Origin: Kineosporia babensis | Lineage (GTDB): Bacteria > Actinomycetota > Actinomycetes > Actinomycetales > Kineosporiaceae | NCBI RefSeq assembly: GCF_021129305.1 | Contig: NZ_JAJOMB010000013.1 | Coordinates: forward strand, 62,001 to 126,000 | Length of the DNA stretch: 64,000 nucleotides | Direction: 5' to 3' | Shown here: one piece after another, positions 16,006 through 23,495 of the stretch | How the letters are laid out: each line of letters starts with the position of its first letter | Numbering within the stretch: position 1 is the first letter of the stretch | The notes under the pieces: model-generated | Told to the model about the DNA's origin: nothing | The model's input: only the letters and a program-made list of their open reading frames with translations | Databases searched by the model: none | Position numbers and translations under genes: made by a program

Positions 16006-17070
16006 ATGCCCCGCAAGGCCAGGGCAGTTGCTCCCACACCGGACGAGCAGCTCGCCTTCTACCGGCAGATGGTGCAGGTGCGCCGCTTCGAGGAGCGAGC
16101 GGCCCGCGCGTACACCGAGGCGAAGATCGGCGGCTACTGCCATCTGAACCTGGGTGAGGAAGGCACCGTCGCAGGCCTGATGGCCGCGATGCAGCCGGAC
16201 GACTACATCTTCACGAACTACCGCGAGCACGGGTACGCCCTGGCCCGCGGCATCGCCCCCGAGCGCGTGATGGCCGAGCTGTACGGCCGCAGCGACGGCG
16301 TCTCCCGCGGCTGGGGCGGCTCGATGCACATGTTCGACATCGAGTCCCGCTTCATGGGCGGCTACGGCATCGTCGGCGGCCAGGTGCCGCTGGCCACCGG
16401 CGCCGCGCTGGCGATCGACTACCGCGGCGGCAGCGAGGCGGTGATCTGCCAGATGGGTGAGGGCACCACCAACATCGGGGCCTTCCACGAGTCGCTCAAC
16501 ATCGCCGCGCTGTGGAACCTGCCGATCGTCTACGTGGTGATCAACAACGGTCTGGGCATGGGCACCACGGTGGAGAAGTCCTCGGCCGAGCCCGAGCTGT
16601 ACAAGCGGGCCGCCTCGTACCGGATGGCCTCGGCCCGGGTGGACGGCAACGACCCCGAAGCCGTGCACGAAGCCACCAAGGTCGCCCTGGCCAGCGCCCG
16701 GGCGGGCAAGCCGTACCTGCTGGAGGCCGTCTCCGGGCGGATGAAGGGCCACTCGGTGGTGGACCCGGCCAAGTACCGCAGCAAGGAGGAGACCGAGGCA
16801 GCCCGGGCGGGCGACCCGGTCGCCGCCTACGCCACCCGGCTGAGCGAGAAGGGCGTGCTCACCGAGGAACTCATCGCGCAGATCGACGCCGAGGTGAGGG
16901 CCGAGGTCACGGCCGCCGCCGAGTTCGCCGACGCCAGTCCGCACCCGGAGGTCAAGACCTTGTTCGACTACACCTACGCCACCCCGGTGGCCAACGACTC
17001 CCGGCGGCTGCCGGGCGAGGCCCTCTACCCGGCCGCTCCGCGCCCGAGCAGCAAGGGAGCTTCGGCATGA
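16006..17070 (+). CDS. pdhA: Pyruvate (2-oxo acid) dehydrogenase E1 component, alpha subunit
   Basis: Thiamine diphosphate-dependent decarboxylase half of the 2-oxo acid dehydrogenase complex. 354 residues. YREHGYALARGI, SRGWGGSMHMFD and GGYGIVGGQVPLATGAA are typical of the PdhA/AcoA type rather than branched-chain E1. The ThDP motif is GEGTTNIGAFHESLNIA, with Glu in place of the more common GDG. ATG start with AAGGAG 6 nt upstream. It overlaps pdhB by ATGA. Probably repressed through the dyads upstream. An acetoin dehydrogenase role cannot be excluded by sequence alone. Confidence 0.88.
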   Translation: MPRKARAVAPTPDEQLAFYRQMVQVRRFEERAARAYTEAKIGGYCHLNLGEEGTVAGLMAAMQPDDYIFTNYREHGYALARGIAPERVMAELYGRSDGVSRGWGGSMHMFDIESRFMGGYGIVGGQVPLATGAALAIDYRGGSEAVICQMGEGTTNIGAFHESLNIAALWNLPIVYVVINNGLGMGTTVEKSSAEPELYKRAASYRMASARVDGNDPEAVHEATKVALASARAGKPYLLEAVSGRMKGHSVVDPAKYRSKEETEAARAGDPVAAYATRLSEKGVLTEELIAQIDAEVRAEVTAAAEFADASPHPEVKTLFDYTYATPVANDSRRLPGEALYPAAPRPSSKGASA

Positions 17071-18062
17071 GCGTGATCACCTACCGCCAGGCGCTGCACG
17101 ACGCGCTGCGCGAGGAGATGCTCCGCGACCAGGACGTGTTCCTGATCGGCGAGGAGATCGGGCTGTTCGAGGGCTCGTACAAGATCACTGCGGGGATGCT
17201 CGAGGAGTTCGGCGAGAAGCGGGTGCGCGACACCCCGATCGCCGAGGAGGGCTTCACCGGCGCCGCGATCGGCGCCGCGATGCTGGGCCTGCGCCCGGTG
17301 GTCGAGCTGATGACGATCAACTTCTCGCTGATCGCGATCGACCAGATCATCAACCACGCGGCCAAGATCTACGGCATGTTCGGCGGCCAGGCCCGGGTGC
17401 CGCTGGTGATCCGCACCCCCGGTGGTGGTGGCCAGCAGCTGGGCGCCACCCACTCGCAGAACATCGAGCTGTTCTACGCGTTCGTGCCCGGCATGAAGGT
17501 GGTCGCGCCCTCCAGCCCGGCCGACGCCAAGGCGCTGATGCTGGCCGCGATCCGCGACGACGACCCGGTGCTGGTACTGGAGAACCTGGCGCTGTACAAC
17601 ACCACCGGCGAGGTGCCCGACGTGGTCGAGCCCGCCGAGATCGGCAAGGCCAAGGTCACCCGGGAGGGCAAGGACATCACCGTCGTCGCCTACTCCCGGA
17701 TGGCGCACGTGGCCCTGCAGGTCGCCGAGCAGCTGGCCCGCGAGGAGGGCATCGACGTGGAGGTCGTGGACCTGCGCAGCCTGCGCCCGCTGGACCGGGA
17801 CACGGTCGTCGAGTCGGTCAAGAAGACCAACTGCGCGGTCGTTCTCGAGGACGACTGGCTGACCTACGGGATCGGCGCCGAGATCGCGGCGACCATCTCC
17901 GACGGTGCCTTCGACTACCTCGACGCCCCGGTCCGCCGGGTGGCGATGGCCGAGGTGCCGCTGCCCTACGCCAAGTCGCTCGAGACCGCCGCCCTGCCCT
18001 CGGCCGCGGACGCCGCCAACGCCATTCGTGAAACGCTCGACGCCGTGGCCCGGCGTCGCTGA
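17067..18062 (+). CDS. pdhB: Pyruvate (2-oxo acid) dehydrogenase E1 component, beta subunit
   Basis: 331 residues, full length. Transketolase-like pyrimidine domain with FLIGEEIGLFEGSYKIT, VRDTPIAEEGFTGAAIGAA, and LMTINFSLIAIDQIINHAAK. It then has VIRTPGGGGQQLGATHSQ and the C-terminal EVVDLRSLRPLDRDTVVESV. It pairs with the alpha subunit to bind thiamine diphosphate at the heterotetramer interface. It overlaps pdhA by 4 nt, indicating translational coupling, and is followed 13 nt later by E2. Confidence 0.9.
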   Translation: MSVITYRQALHDALREEMLRDQDVFLIGEEIGLFEGSYKITAGMLEEFGEKRVRDTPIAEEGFTGAAIGAAMLGLRPVVELMTINFSLIAIDQIINHAAKIYGMFGGQARVPLVIRTPGGGGQQLGATHSQNIELFYAFVPGMKVVAPSSPADAKALMLAAIRDDDPVLVLENLALYNTTGEVPDVVEPAEIGKAKVTREGKDITVVAYSRMAHVALQVAEQLAREEGIDVEVVDLRSLRPLDRDTVVESVKKTNCAVVLEDDWLTYGIGAEIAATISDGAFDYLDAPVRRVAMAEVPLPYAKSLETAALPSAADAANAIRETLDAVARRR

Positions 18063-18075
18063 GAGGACCGCAGCA

Positions 18076-19323
18076 ATGATCGACATCCTGATGCCCCGCC
18101 TCTCGGACACGATGACCGACGGCACCGTCTCGGCCTGGCACAAGAAGCCCGGTGACCCGGTCGCCGCCGGTGACCTGCTGGTCGAGATCGAGACCGACAA
18201 GGCGATCATGGAGCAGGAGGCCTACGAGGCCGGCACGCTCGCCGAGATCCTGGTCCCCGAGGGCGAGAACGTCGCGATCGGCACCCCGATCGCCCGCCTG
18301 GACAACGGCACCGGCGACGCACCTGCACCTGCCCCCAAGGCCGAAGAGCCCGCCCCGCAGGAGGCCCCGGCCGAAGCAGCCCCTGCCCCGGTCGTCGAGA
18401 AGCCGGTCAAGGCAGAAGAGAACGGCGAGCGCCGCGCCGCCACTCCGCTGGTGCGGAAGCTGGCCCGCGAGAACAACATCGACCTCTCCACGGTGACCGG
18501 CAGCGGCCCGGGGGGACGAATCGTCCGTTCGGATCTGGACAACGCGCTCAAGGCGCCGGCCGCGCCGGCGGCGCCCACCCCGTCCGCCAGCAGTGCCCCG
18601 GCGGCCCCGCAGACGACTGACGCCCGCGAATCCACCGCGGTCCCGTTCGATGCGGTACGTCAGGCCATCGCCACCCGCCTGACCGAGAGCGCCACCACCA
18701 TCCCGACGTTCACCGTCACGGTCGGCGCCGAGGCGGACAAGCTGATGGCCCTGCGGGCCCAGCTGAACTCGGCCCTGGACGGTTCCGGCGTCAAGGTCAG
18801 CGTCAACGACCTGATCGTCCGCGCCGTCGCCCTGGCGCTGCGCGAGCACCCGGGGATCAACGCCTCGTACTCGGCCGAGGGCCGGGGTCAGACTGTGCTG
18901 CACCAGCGGATCAACGTGGGCGTGGCGGTCGCCGCCCCGGCCGGGCTGATGGTGCCGGTGATCCACGACGCCGACCAGGCCTCGGTGTCCGCGATCTCCG
19001 CGCGCACCAAGAAGCTGGTGGCCAAGGCCAACGACCGGACGCTGAGCACCACCGAGATGGCCGACGGCACCTTCACCGTCAGCAACCTCGGGATGTTCGG
19101 GGTGGAGCACTTCACCGCGATCATCAACCCGCCGCAGGGCGCCATCCTGGCCGTCGGCGGGGCCTCGACCGAGCTTGCTCTGGTGGACGGTGAGGTGGTC
19201 CAGCGCAAGAAGATCCGCTTCACGCTGACCGCCGACCACCGGATCATCGACGGCGCGCTGGCCGCCCAGTTCCTGGCCACGCTGACCCAGCTGATCCAGA
19301 ACCCGTTCCGGATCGTCGCCTGA
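18076..19323 (+). CDS. pdhC: Dihydrolipoamide acyltransferase (E2) of the 2-oxo acid dehydrogenase complex
   Basis: 415 residues. A single lipoyl domain carries the lipoylated lysine in VEIETDKAIMEQE near residue 43. Pro/Ala linkers flank a peripheral-subunit-binding domain (ATPLVRKLARENNIDLSTV, GPGGRIVRSD). The C-terminal catalytic domain contains FTVSNLGMFG and ends in TADHRIIDGALAAQFL with the HxxxDG active site. The order E1a-E1b-E2 makes this an operon. No E3 (lipoamide dehydrogenase) is present, so a shared E3 must be encoded elsewhere. A hairpin element and a strong terminator follow. Confidence 0.92.
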   Translation: MIDILMPRLSDTMTDGTVSAWHKKPGDPVAAGDLLVEIETDKAIMEQEAYEAGTLAEILVPEGENVAIGTPIARLDNGTGDAPAPAPKAEEPAPQEAPAEAAPAPVVEKPVKAEENGERRAATPLVRKLARENNIDLSTVTGSGPGGRIVRSDLDNALKAPAAPAAPTPSASSAPAAPQTTDARESTAVPFDAVRQAIATRLTESATTIPTFTVTVGAEADKLMALRAQLNSALDGSGVKVSVNDLIVRAVALALREHPGINASYSAEGRGQTVLHQRINVGVAVAAPAGLMVPVIHDADQASVSAISARTKKLVAKANDRTLSTTEMADGTFTVSNLGMFGVEHFTAIINPPQGAILAVGGASTELALVDGEVVQRKKIRFTLTADHRIIDGALAAQFLATLTQLIQNPFRIVA

Positions 19324-19324
19324 C

Positions 19325-19493
19325 CTAGGTCGTGTTTTGGAAGTCCATGCCTACTGCGGGGCACCCGGTGGCCGCCTGGACTGCGCCGTTGGGACGCCCA
19401 CGTAGAACACCGCTACGAGGGCGCCCCAACGGCTTGCCAGACGACCACCGGGCACCTCCTCGCTACGGCAGCGACTTCCAAAACACTCCCTAG
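19325..19493. mobile_element. Hairpin (MITE-like) element with CTAG flanks, copy 1
   Basis: 161 bp bounded by CTAG on both sides (19325-19328 and 19490-19493). Terminal inverted repeats are of the type GG-NN-GTGTTTTGGAAGTC. The inside folds on itself almost completely: CCCGGTGG pairs with CCACCGGG, GCCGTTGGG with CCCAACGGC, and the apical CGTAG with CTACG. It shares TGCCTACTGC and GGGCACCCGG on the left, and CGGGCACCTCCTCGCTACGG on the right, with copy 2 at 42017-42183. It has no coding capacity. The ends and CTAG target resemble elements moved by IS5-family transposases, but no transposase is present here. Confidence 0.65.
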
Positions 19494-19497
19494 GGCC

Positions 19498-19541
19498 AAA
19501 AAGCACGCGCCGGGCAGGAAACTGCCCGGCGCGTGCTTTTT
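19498..19541. terminator. Strong terminator of the pdh operon (bidirectional)
   Basis: AAAAAGCACGCGCCGGGCA pairs perfectly with its complement over 19 bp around a 6-nt loop, giving A-runs and T-runs on both sides. It lies between convergent pdhC (with its element) and the winged-helix gene. Confidence 0.95.
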
Positions 19542-19547
19542 CGCGTA

Positions 19548-20204
19548 CTAGTCCAGCCGGTACCCGTACCCCCGCAGGGTGACCAGCCGGTCGGCGTGAT
19601 GGCCGAGCTTCACCCGTAGCCGGCGCACGTGCACGTCGATGGTGCGGTCGCCGGAGATGTAACCGGTGTGCCAGACGGCCCGCATCAGCTCGTCACGCCC
19701 GAGCGCCTGCCCGCGGTGCCGCTCCAGGAACGCCAGGAGGTCGAACTCCCGGCGGGTGAGCTCGACCGGCTCCCCGTCGAGTTCCAGCGTGCGGCGGGTG
19801 GTATCGACGTCGAACGGCTCACCCGGTTCACGCGGCGCCGGAGGATCAGTGGCCGGAACCGGGGTCAGCGCCGCCGCCCGGGCTCCGTCATCAGCAGCCG
19901 GAGCGCTCCAGCGGCGCGGGCCTACCAACGGGTTCGGCCGGGCCGGGGTGCTCGGCGGTTCGCTCGGGCGGGTCCGGGCGGCCGGCTCCCGCAGCTCGAT
20001 CTCCACGCTGGTGACCACGTCGGGCGCTACCGCATGCACCAGGTCTTCCACCGCGCGAGCGATACCCCGCAGGTCGGGCCCGGGTTTCGGGGCCCGCGAA
20101 GGCTGACCGTCGGCCGTGGCGCCGGGCACGCTCAGACGCACCACCAGGCCCGCCTGGGGGGAGTGGTCGCCTCGATTGGCATCTGTTCCCGGTGAGGTCA
20201 GCAT
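19548..20204 (-). CDS. Orphan OmpR/PhoB-type winged-helix DNA-binding protein
   Basis: 218 residues. The C-terminal 95 residues are a complete OmpR-type effector domain: DTTRRTLELDGEPVELTRRE, FDLLAFLERHRGQALGRDEL, DRTIDVHVRRLRVKLG, and LVTLRGYGYRLD. There is no receiver domain with phosphorylatable Asp. Instead the N-terminus (about 1-75) has a small alpha-beta unit (GLVVRLSVPG, RGIARAVEDLVHAVAPDVV), then a Pro/Ala linker. No kinase gene is adjacent. The ATG at 20202-20204 is preferred for its GGAG 7 nt upstream; a GTG at 20237 is possible. It is divergent from the sulfotransferase gene. Confidence 0.8.
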   Translation of the reverse strand: MLTSPGTDANRGDHSPQAGLVVRLSVPGATADGQPSRAPKPGPDLRGIARAVEDLVHAVAPDVVTSVEIELREPAARTRPSEPPSTPARPNPLVGPRRWSAPAADDGARAAALTPVPATDPPAPREPGEPFDVDTTRRTLELDGEPVELTRREFDLLAFLERHRGQALGRDELMRAVWHTGYISGDRTIDVHVRRLRVKLGHHADRLVTLRGYGYRLD

Positions 20205-20369
20205 TGAGAAGCTCCGGTCGCGTAGATCAATAAGCACAGCCGCGGCGCAGGTGCGTCGTCCTGGTCAATTCCCCATGAGATCGAGTGAAGCACCCGTGAG
20301 GCCGGTCTACAAGTAACTCTATCGGATTGGTCTAGAATTTCTGGTAATCCTGATCCCGGAGGCGTTGCG

Positions 20370-21323
20370 ATGTCCTTGCCCGACTTCTTCCTGCTCGGCG
20401 CGCCCAAGGCCGGAACCACGGCCCTGCACGCCGCCCTGGCTCAGCACCCCGGCCTGTATCTGTCGGCGGTGAAGGAACCGAAGTTCTACCTGTGTGACGG
20501 TCGTCCGCCGCCGCGTTCGCAGCAGCGTGGGCCGGGGGACGCGCACAGTGCGCAGGAGTGGGTGTGGCGGCGCAGTGAGTACGAGGCGCTGTTCGACCTG
20601 GCGCCCACGGGGACGTTGAAGGGTGAGAGCACTCCCTTCTACCTGTACGACCGGCTGGCCCAGCGCCGGATCAGATCGGACGTGCCCGGCGCCAAGTTGC
20701 TGGTGGTGCTGCGGGATCCGATCGACCGGGCGTACTCGAACTGGATGCACCTGTGGTCGGACGGGCTGGAGCCGATCGGGAACTTCGCCGAGGCCTGGGC
20801 TGCCGAGGACGAGCGGGTGGCGGCGGGCTGGGCGCCGTTCTGGCACTACCGTCGGCTCGGGCTCTACGGAGAGCAGTTGCGTGACCTGATCGAGTTGTTC
20901 GGCCGGGAGCAGATTCACGTGCTGCGCTATCGCGATCTGGTCGAGACTCCGGACTCGGCGCTGGACAAGGTCTGCGCGTTCCTCGGGGTGGAGTCGGGGC
21001 ACGTGGAGCAGCCCGCCCGGGAGAACTCGCGCTCGTACGTCGCGCCGGGGCCCCGTACGGCGGTGCTGTCGCGGGTACTGCGAGCGGGCGCGGCGGCCGG
21101 GTCCTTTGTGCCACCCCAGGTTTGGCGGCGGGGTAGCCGGCCGTTGCTGCAGTGGTTACAACAAGGGGACGCGCGGCGCCCGGTTCTCGACCAGGCGGTC
21201 CGGATGCGGTTGGTCGAGTCCTACGCCGAGGACAACGCGTTGCTCAATGAGTTGGCGGGGCAGTCTTTTGCGGACTGGATGGGTACTACTTCGCGGGGGC
21301 AGTTCGCGCCCACCGAGAGCTGA
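20370..21323 (+). CDS. Sulfotransferase family protein
   Basis: 317 residues. The N-terminal FLLGAPKAGTTALHAAL is the 5'-phosphosulfate-binding loop of PAPS-dependent sulfotransferases. KEPKFYL is the substrate-side motif, and KLLVVLRDPIDRAYSNWMHL is the 3'-phosphate-binding loop. The acceptor is unknown; related actinobacterial enzymes act on glycolipids, polysaccharides or secondary metabolites. It stands alone, without sulfate-activation genes nearby. Its 3' end overlaps the convergent FUSC gene by 38 bp. Codon usage in the last 250 bp is looser than in core neighbours. Confidence 0.85.
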   Translation: MSLPDFFLLGAPKAGTTALHAALAQHPGLYLSAVKEPKFYLCDGRPPPRSQQRGPGDAHSAQEWVWRRSEYEALFDLAPTGTLKGESTPFYLYDRLAQRRIRSDVPGAKLLVVLRDPIDRAYSNWMHLWSDGLEPIGNFAEAWAAEDERVAAGWAPFWHYRRLGLYGEQLRDLIELFGREQIHVLRYRDLVETPDSALDKVCAFLGVESGHVEQPARENSRSYVAPGPRTAVLSRVLRAGAAAGSFVPPQVWRRGSRPLLQWLQQGDARRPVLDQAVRMRLVESYAEDNALLNELAGQSFADWMGTTSRGQFAPTES

Positions 21324-22359
21324 GCAGCACCAGGGCGATGGCGATGGCCAGACCTAGGGCGGTCTCGGCCAGTCGGTCGGCGGCTGTGCTCAGGGGGTCG
21401 CTCTCCACCGCCAGGTGTTGCATGAGCAGCGCCAGGGGAGTGATCCCGATGACGGCCAGGCCGTAGTTGCGGGCCACGAACAGTTCGGCCCAGGCCTGCG
21501 CGATCAGGGCAAGGACGAGTGTGGTCACCACATTCGGGTCGAACGAGAGAATCGCCAGACTCAGCAGAACCCCGGCCAGGGTGCCCCAGATCCGGTGCAT
21601 CGCGCGGGCCACCCGATGCGTGCTGCTTGGGCCGGTCAGTGGCGCCACCGCGGAAACCATGGCCCAGTAAGGGTGCGCGCCGCCTGCGGCCACGGCGATG
21701 GTTCCGGCGAGCGCCGGGCCAACGGCGTAGGCGAGCAGGTCTCCGCGCACGCCGGGGGCGTTGAACAGTTCGGCTCGGCTGAGACGGCGCTTGTGCGGCC
21801 GTTTCTCGCGGTTGCGCCCGGCCGCGAACAGCTGTCCGCCCTGACCCACCAGCACGGCGAAGACGGCCGTGGCCGCGCTGACGCCCAGGGCGATCGGGAC
21901 CATGCTCCAGGGCTGGTGGTGCGCGGCACAGGCGCCGACCGCGAAGACCGGGAACAGGGCACCGGGCGGAGCCCAGTGCGCCCAGCGGGAAATCAGATAA
22001 CTGAGGACGCTCACCGCGGCGGTCGCGGTGATCGCCAGCGCGGTGCCCCCGACGGCGGCGACGAGTACGCCGAGCGTCACCGCGCAAACCATGAACACGC
22101 CGGTCTCGGTCTGCATGCGCAGTCGCGAGGAGTAGATCGAGTGCCGGCCGTACAGACTGCAGAACGCGCCGAAGCTGGCGAACAGGGTCAGGTCGGTTCG
22201 GCCCAGCGCGACCAGGACGGCGACCGGTACCCCGACCGAGACGACGGCGCGCAGCGCTCCCCAGTGAGCATGCTCGTGCGGGCGGAGTTCAGTGAGACCC
22301 CAGCCACGCACCGTTGCCCGCGGGGAGAAGGGGAGTCCGGACACCCGTCCATAGTGCAC
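21286..22359 (-). CDS. FUSC-family integral membrane protein (aromatic acid exporter-like)
   Basis: 357 residues with an unusually long hydrophobic content and about 10 predicted membrane spans in two bundles. The halves are separated by a basic loop near residue 180 (NREKRPHKRRLSR). HAHWGALRAVVSVGVPVAVL and the later HPYWAMVSAVAPLTGP resemble the paired FUSC motifs of fusaric acid resistance and AaeB-like exporters. The substrate is unknown. GTG start. The 3' end overlaps the convergent sulfotransferase gene. Confidence 0.72.
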   Translation of the reverse strand: MHYGRVSGLPFSPRATVRGWGLTELRPHEHAHWGALRAVVSVGVPVAVLVALGRTDLTLFASFGAFCSLYGRHSIYSSRLRMQTETGVFMVCAVTLGVLVAAVGGTALAITATAAVSVLSYLISRWAHWAPPGALFPVFAVGACAAHHQPWSMVPIALGVSAATAVFAVLVGQGGQLFAAGRNREKRPHKRRLSRAELFNAPGVRGDLLAYAVGPALAGTIAVAAGGAHPYWAMVSAVAPLTGPSSTHRVARAMHRIWGTLAGVLLSLAILSFDPNVVTTLVLALIAQAWAELFVARNYGLAVIGITPLALLMQHLAVESDPLSTAADRLAETALGLAIAIALVLLSSRWARTAPAK

Positions 22360-22408
22360 CCGGTGCCAGCGTTACTGCACCTGATGCCACAACTCGCCGC
22401 AAACGTCC

Positions 22409-23344
22409 CTAAGCAGGCTCTACCAACTCGGTCCGCAGGTCGTGCGAGCCGTCCGGCAGGGCTGCCTCGTAGTACAGCCGCTGCCGCCCGTCGGGCAGCT
22501 TCACCACGTCGAGGTAACGCAGCGCGTGGTCACCGTGCGGGCTGCGGGCGATCGGCTGCTCCCCGATCGCGGTGAACGTGCCCGCCCCTTCACCCACGGC
22601 CGGCCCCTCGGCCACCCCGGTGCGCTCGAACCAGTTCTCCGCCGATGTGGCCCGGCCGTCGTAGTACGCGATCAGCCGTTCGCCCTGCTCCACCACCGCA
22701 GTGACCCGCGCGCCGCGAGCGTCCCAGCGCCCCACGCGTCCTTCGATCGCCACCGGCCCGAGTTCCCAGGCGAGCCCGTCCGCACTGGTGGCGAAGCGGG
22801 AGTTCATCCGGTCGGTGGCGTCCGGGTCGTCCAGGGGATGGCAGCACACCCACATCCGCCAGCCGTTCTCGTCGAGGTGCACCACCGGATCCTTCACCCC
22901 GGTCAGATCGTCGCCCGGCAGCACCACCGTGCGCCTGCCCTCAGGCAGGTCCGCCACCTCGTCGGCGTCCAGGGCCTCGATCCACCAGTGCTTGGAGTTC
23001 GGCGTGGAACAGCTCAGGTACAGCCGCCAGCCGCCCTCGGCGGTCTTCAGCAGCGCCGGCCGCTCCAGCGAGGCGGCCCCGAAGATGTCCCGGCCGACCG
23101 AGGCCACCGTCTCGAAGTGCACCCCGTCCTCGCTGCGGGCGATCGTGACCGCAACCCCGCGACCCGCGTCCAGCGGCCGGCGCACCCGGTAGGCCAGCCA
23201 GAACACCCCGTCCTCGAAACAGACGCTGGGGGCTCCGGCCCAGTGACCCGGCCCGGCGCCGGGGGCGTCGATGCAGACCTGGGAGGCCTGGTGGTCGGGG
23301 ACGGTGATACCGGAGAGGACCTTGGCCGAGGGAGCGATCGTCAT
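22409..23344 (-). CDS. Five-bladed beta-propeller, glycoside hydrolase-like protein
   Basis: 311 residues without a signal peptide. Repeated blades are suggested by [57 protein letters not shown] and [19 protein letters not shown]. These follow the pattern of GH43/GH32/GH130-type propellers, where acidic residues in blade strands are catalytic. The family cannot be fixed by eye and enzymatic activity is not established. It is divergent from smc, with 150 bp between. Confidence 0.6.
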   Translation of the reverse strand: MTIAPSAKVLSGITVPDHQASQVCIDAPGAGPGHWAGAPSVCFEDGVFWLAYRVRRPLDAGRGVAVTIARSEDGVHFETVASVGRDIFGAASLERPALLKTAEGGWRLYLSCSTPNSKHWWIEALDADEVADLPEGRRTVVLPGDDLTGVKDPVVHLDENGWRMWVCCHPLDDPDATDRMNSRFATSADGLAWELGPVAIEGRVGRWDARGARVTAVVEQGERLIAYYDGRATSAENWFERTGVAEGPAVGEGAGTFTAIGEQPIARSPHGDHALRYLDVVKLPDGRQRLYYEAALPDGSHDLRTELVEPA

Positions 23345-23495
23345 GGTGGGGCTCTTCCTCCAAGCGGATTCGCCCGCGCGACGGGCAGCTCGAGTGATCG
23401 CTGGCCAGTGTGCCAGGACTTCAGCACTCGTCCGGTCCAGTTCACGGAGGCGGTTACCCTGGGGCCGTCCGCATCTGCCGAGGAGTCAGCCGCCC

